From JAZKFT01 sp963845495 (GTDB taxonomy: Bacteria; Bacteroidota; Bacteroidia; Chitinophagales; Chitinophagaceae), in the NCBI GenBank assembly GCA_963845495.1, contig CAWJTH010000207.1, positions 1-64,000 of the forward strand: 64,000 bases of DNA. The letters run 5' to 3'. Position 1 is the stretch's first letter. Each line of letters opens with the position of its first letter. A program made the translations under genes and the position numbers. The notes below the pieces were generated by a model. The model was not told the origin of the DNA. It searched no databases and saw only the letters and a program-made list of their open reading frames with translations. Positions 62,926 to 64,000 of the stretch are shown here, piece after piece.

Positions 62926-64000
62926 TTACCAAACATAAGTACCAACAGCGCCTGCGGCCAATGCTGTGGTTACCCAACTTCCATTAAAACGAATATTAAA
63001 TGTTACGGCTGTACTATTATCGTTTTCGGCAATTAAAACTTTTTTTCCGTCGGCCCTTAAAAAAGCTACGTTTTGAATACCAGCATTAATATTACTGGTA
63101 ATTCTAACAGAACCGGCCGGCACAAATTCCGATGCATGTGCAATAATATAATAAGCCACATTTCTGGTAATTGTTTGTCCATTGATGGTTAATGCACCTT
63201 GGCAGGTTGTGCAGCCGCCGGTTGTATGCGGACCAAAACTGGCATCGTTCGCTAAATTCCATTCCAATGCATTTCTACACCAATTGCGCATAGACCCAAT
63301 AATTACATTTTTTAAATGCCATTGTAAATCGCCGCCGAAATTGCCGGTTGAAGCAGTGTATTGTTCGGTAAAATATAATTGTTTGGTAGGATACGCAATA
63401 TGCACGGAAGTAAGCGCATTTATATCGCCAGCATATAAATGAAAAGCAGAACCATTGATAAAAGCAGCTGCAGCGGCATCACTTAAAACCGTTATAGGAT
63501 AAACGGTCTGATCACAATTATGATCGTAGCAAATAATTTTTGTGGTTAAACCGGCTGCTTGAAATGCAGGCCCTAAATTGGTTTTTATAAATTCTGTTTC
63601 CTGCGGCGCAGTCATTAGCATGCTTGGATTATTGCCGGCATTTAAAGGTTCATTTTGTGGCGTAATGGCATCAATAGTAATTCCATCGGCTTTTATTTGT
63701 TGGATAAACTTCACGAAATATTTCGCATAAATATTATAATATTTTGTTTGCAAAGAACCTGCAATTGAGCTAGCATTATCTTTCATCCAAGCGGGTGCAC
63801 TCCATGGTGTTGCAATTATTTTTATATTGGGATTAATGGCAACGATTTGTTTTAATAAAGGAATTAAATCGACTTCATCTTTTGCTAAACTAAAATTGGC
63901 AAGCGTTGTATCATTGGCCACATCATCGCAACTATAAACGGATGCACTTAAATCGCTTGCACCAATACTCATCCTTAAATAACTTACACCGATTGAATTA
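62926..64000 (-). CDS. GH30 glycosidase (partial, 5' end outside window)
   Basis: About 357 residues visible; the frame remains open at the right edge (NSIGVSYLRMSIGASDLSAS...), so the N-terminus lies outside. The barrel carries DAITPQNEPLNAGNN (acid/base Glu) and QLYFTEQYTAST (nucleophile Glu). The beta-sandwich domain ends FNIRFNGSWVTTALAAGAVGTYVW. It is related to the second GH30 but clearly a separate branch. With the GH16 it is likely to degrade beta-1,6-branched beta-1,3-glucan. First visible gene of this cluster on the minus strand. Confidence 0.9.
   Translation of the reverse strand, partial: NSIGVSYLRMSIGASDLSASVYSCDDVANDTTLANFSLAKDEVDLIPLLKQIVAINPNIKIIATPWSAPAWMKDNASSIAGSLQTKYYNIYAKYFVKFIQQIKADGITIDAITPQNEPLNAGNNPSMLMTAPQETEFIKTNLGPAFQAAGLTTKIICYDHNCDQTVYPITVLSDAAAAAFINGSAFHLYAGDINALTSVHIAYPTKQLYFTEQYTASTGNFGGDLQWHLKNVIIGSMRNWCRNALEWNLANDASFGPHTTGGCTTCQGALTINGQTITRNVAYYIIAHASEFVPAGSVRITSNINAGIQNVAFLRADGKKVLIAENDNSTAVTFNIRFNGSWVTTALAAGAVGTYVW

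Overview
The window reads as a piece of a Bacteroidota chromosome, most likely family Chitinophagaceae or a close relative. The evidence is two SusC/SusD pairs, lipoprotein signals of the type ...SSCKK, a type IX secretion (T9SS) sorting tail, an ExbB/ExbD/TonB cluster with several tandem TonB genes, and a DUF5117-type metalloprotease. The placement is inferred from gene content only. No rRNA, tRNA, CRISPR array or integrase was recognised.

Region 1 (1-30.7 kb, all minus strand, transcribed right to left) is a large pectin/rhamnogalacturonan-type polysaccharide utilization locus. From upstream to downstream it carries a GH2 enzyme, a GH105 unsaturated-uronyl hydrolase, a FAS1 lipoprotein, SusC1, SusD1, two more FAS1 lipoproteins, SusC2, SusD2 and three pectate-lyase-like proteins. 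One lyase is fused to a huge adhesin-like T9SS protein and the last runs off the left edge. Extracellular lyases would cut pectin, the SusCD pairs would import oligosaccharides, and GH105 and GH2 would finish them in the periplasm. The FAS1 lipoproteins stand where surface glycan-binding proteins normally sit. A LacI-type operator-like palindrome lies upstream of the FAS1-SusC-SusD operon. Several gaps between genes hold degenerate inverted or tandem repeats.

Region 2 (31-39 kb) holds an RMD1/YagE-family protein, a catalase-like peroxidase and a lipoprotein alpha/beta hydrolase. It also holds a decayed IS66 element whose ends lie in the 3' parts of two different genes (the hydrolase and a HEAT-like gene), and two tandem PQQ-propeller lipoproteins, one full length and one short.

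Region 3 (39-47.8 kb, all minus strand) is an accessory island of unrelated small genes: a DoxX-like/DUF2071/methyltransferase/membrane operon, several orphan genes, a TPR lipoprotein, a SUKH (SMI1/KNR4) immunity-type gene and a GC-rich helicase-associated-domain gene. Several spacers share sequence motifs although the genes between them do not, which resembles an integron-like cassette array without a visible integrase. Three of its genes are frameshifted.

Region 4 (48.4-58 kb) is core-like: mnmE, then ExbB-ExbD-ExbD-TonB-TonB-TonB (minus), then a divergent zinc metalloprotease. A 54-bp perfect palindrome follows mnmE. Region 5 (58-64 kb) has an esterase lipoprotein and a membrane protein (plus), then a convergent GH30-GH16-GH30 beta-glucan cluster (minus). 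In that cluster one GH30 is frameshifted near its C-terminus and the other is cut by the right edge.
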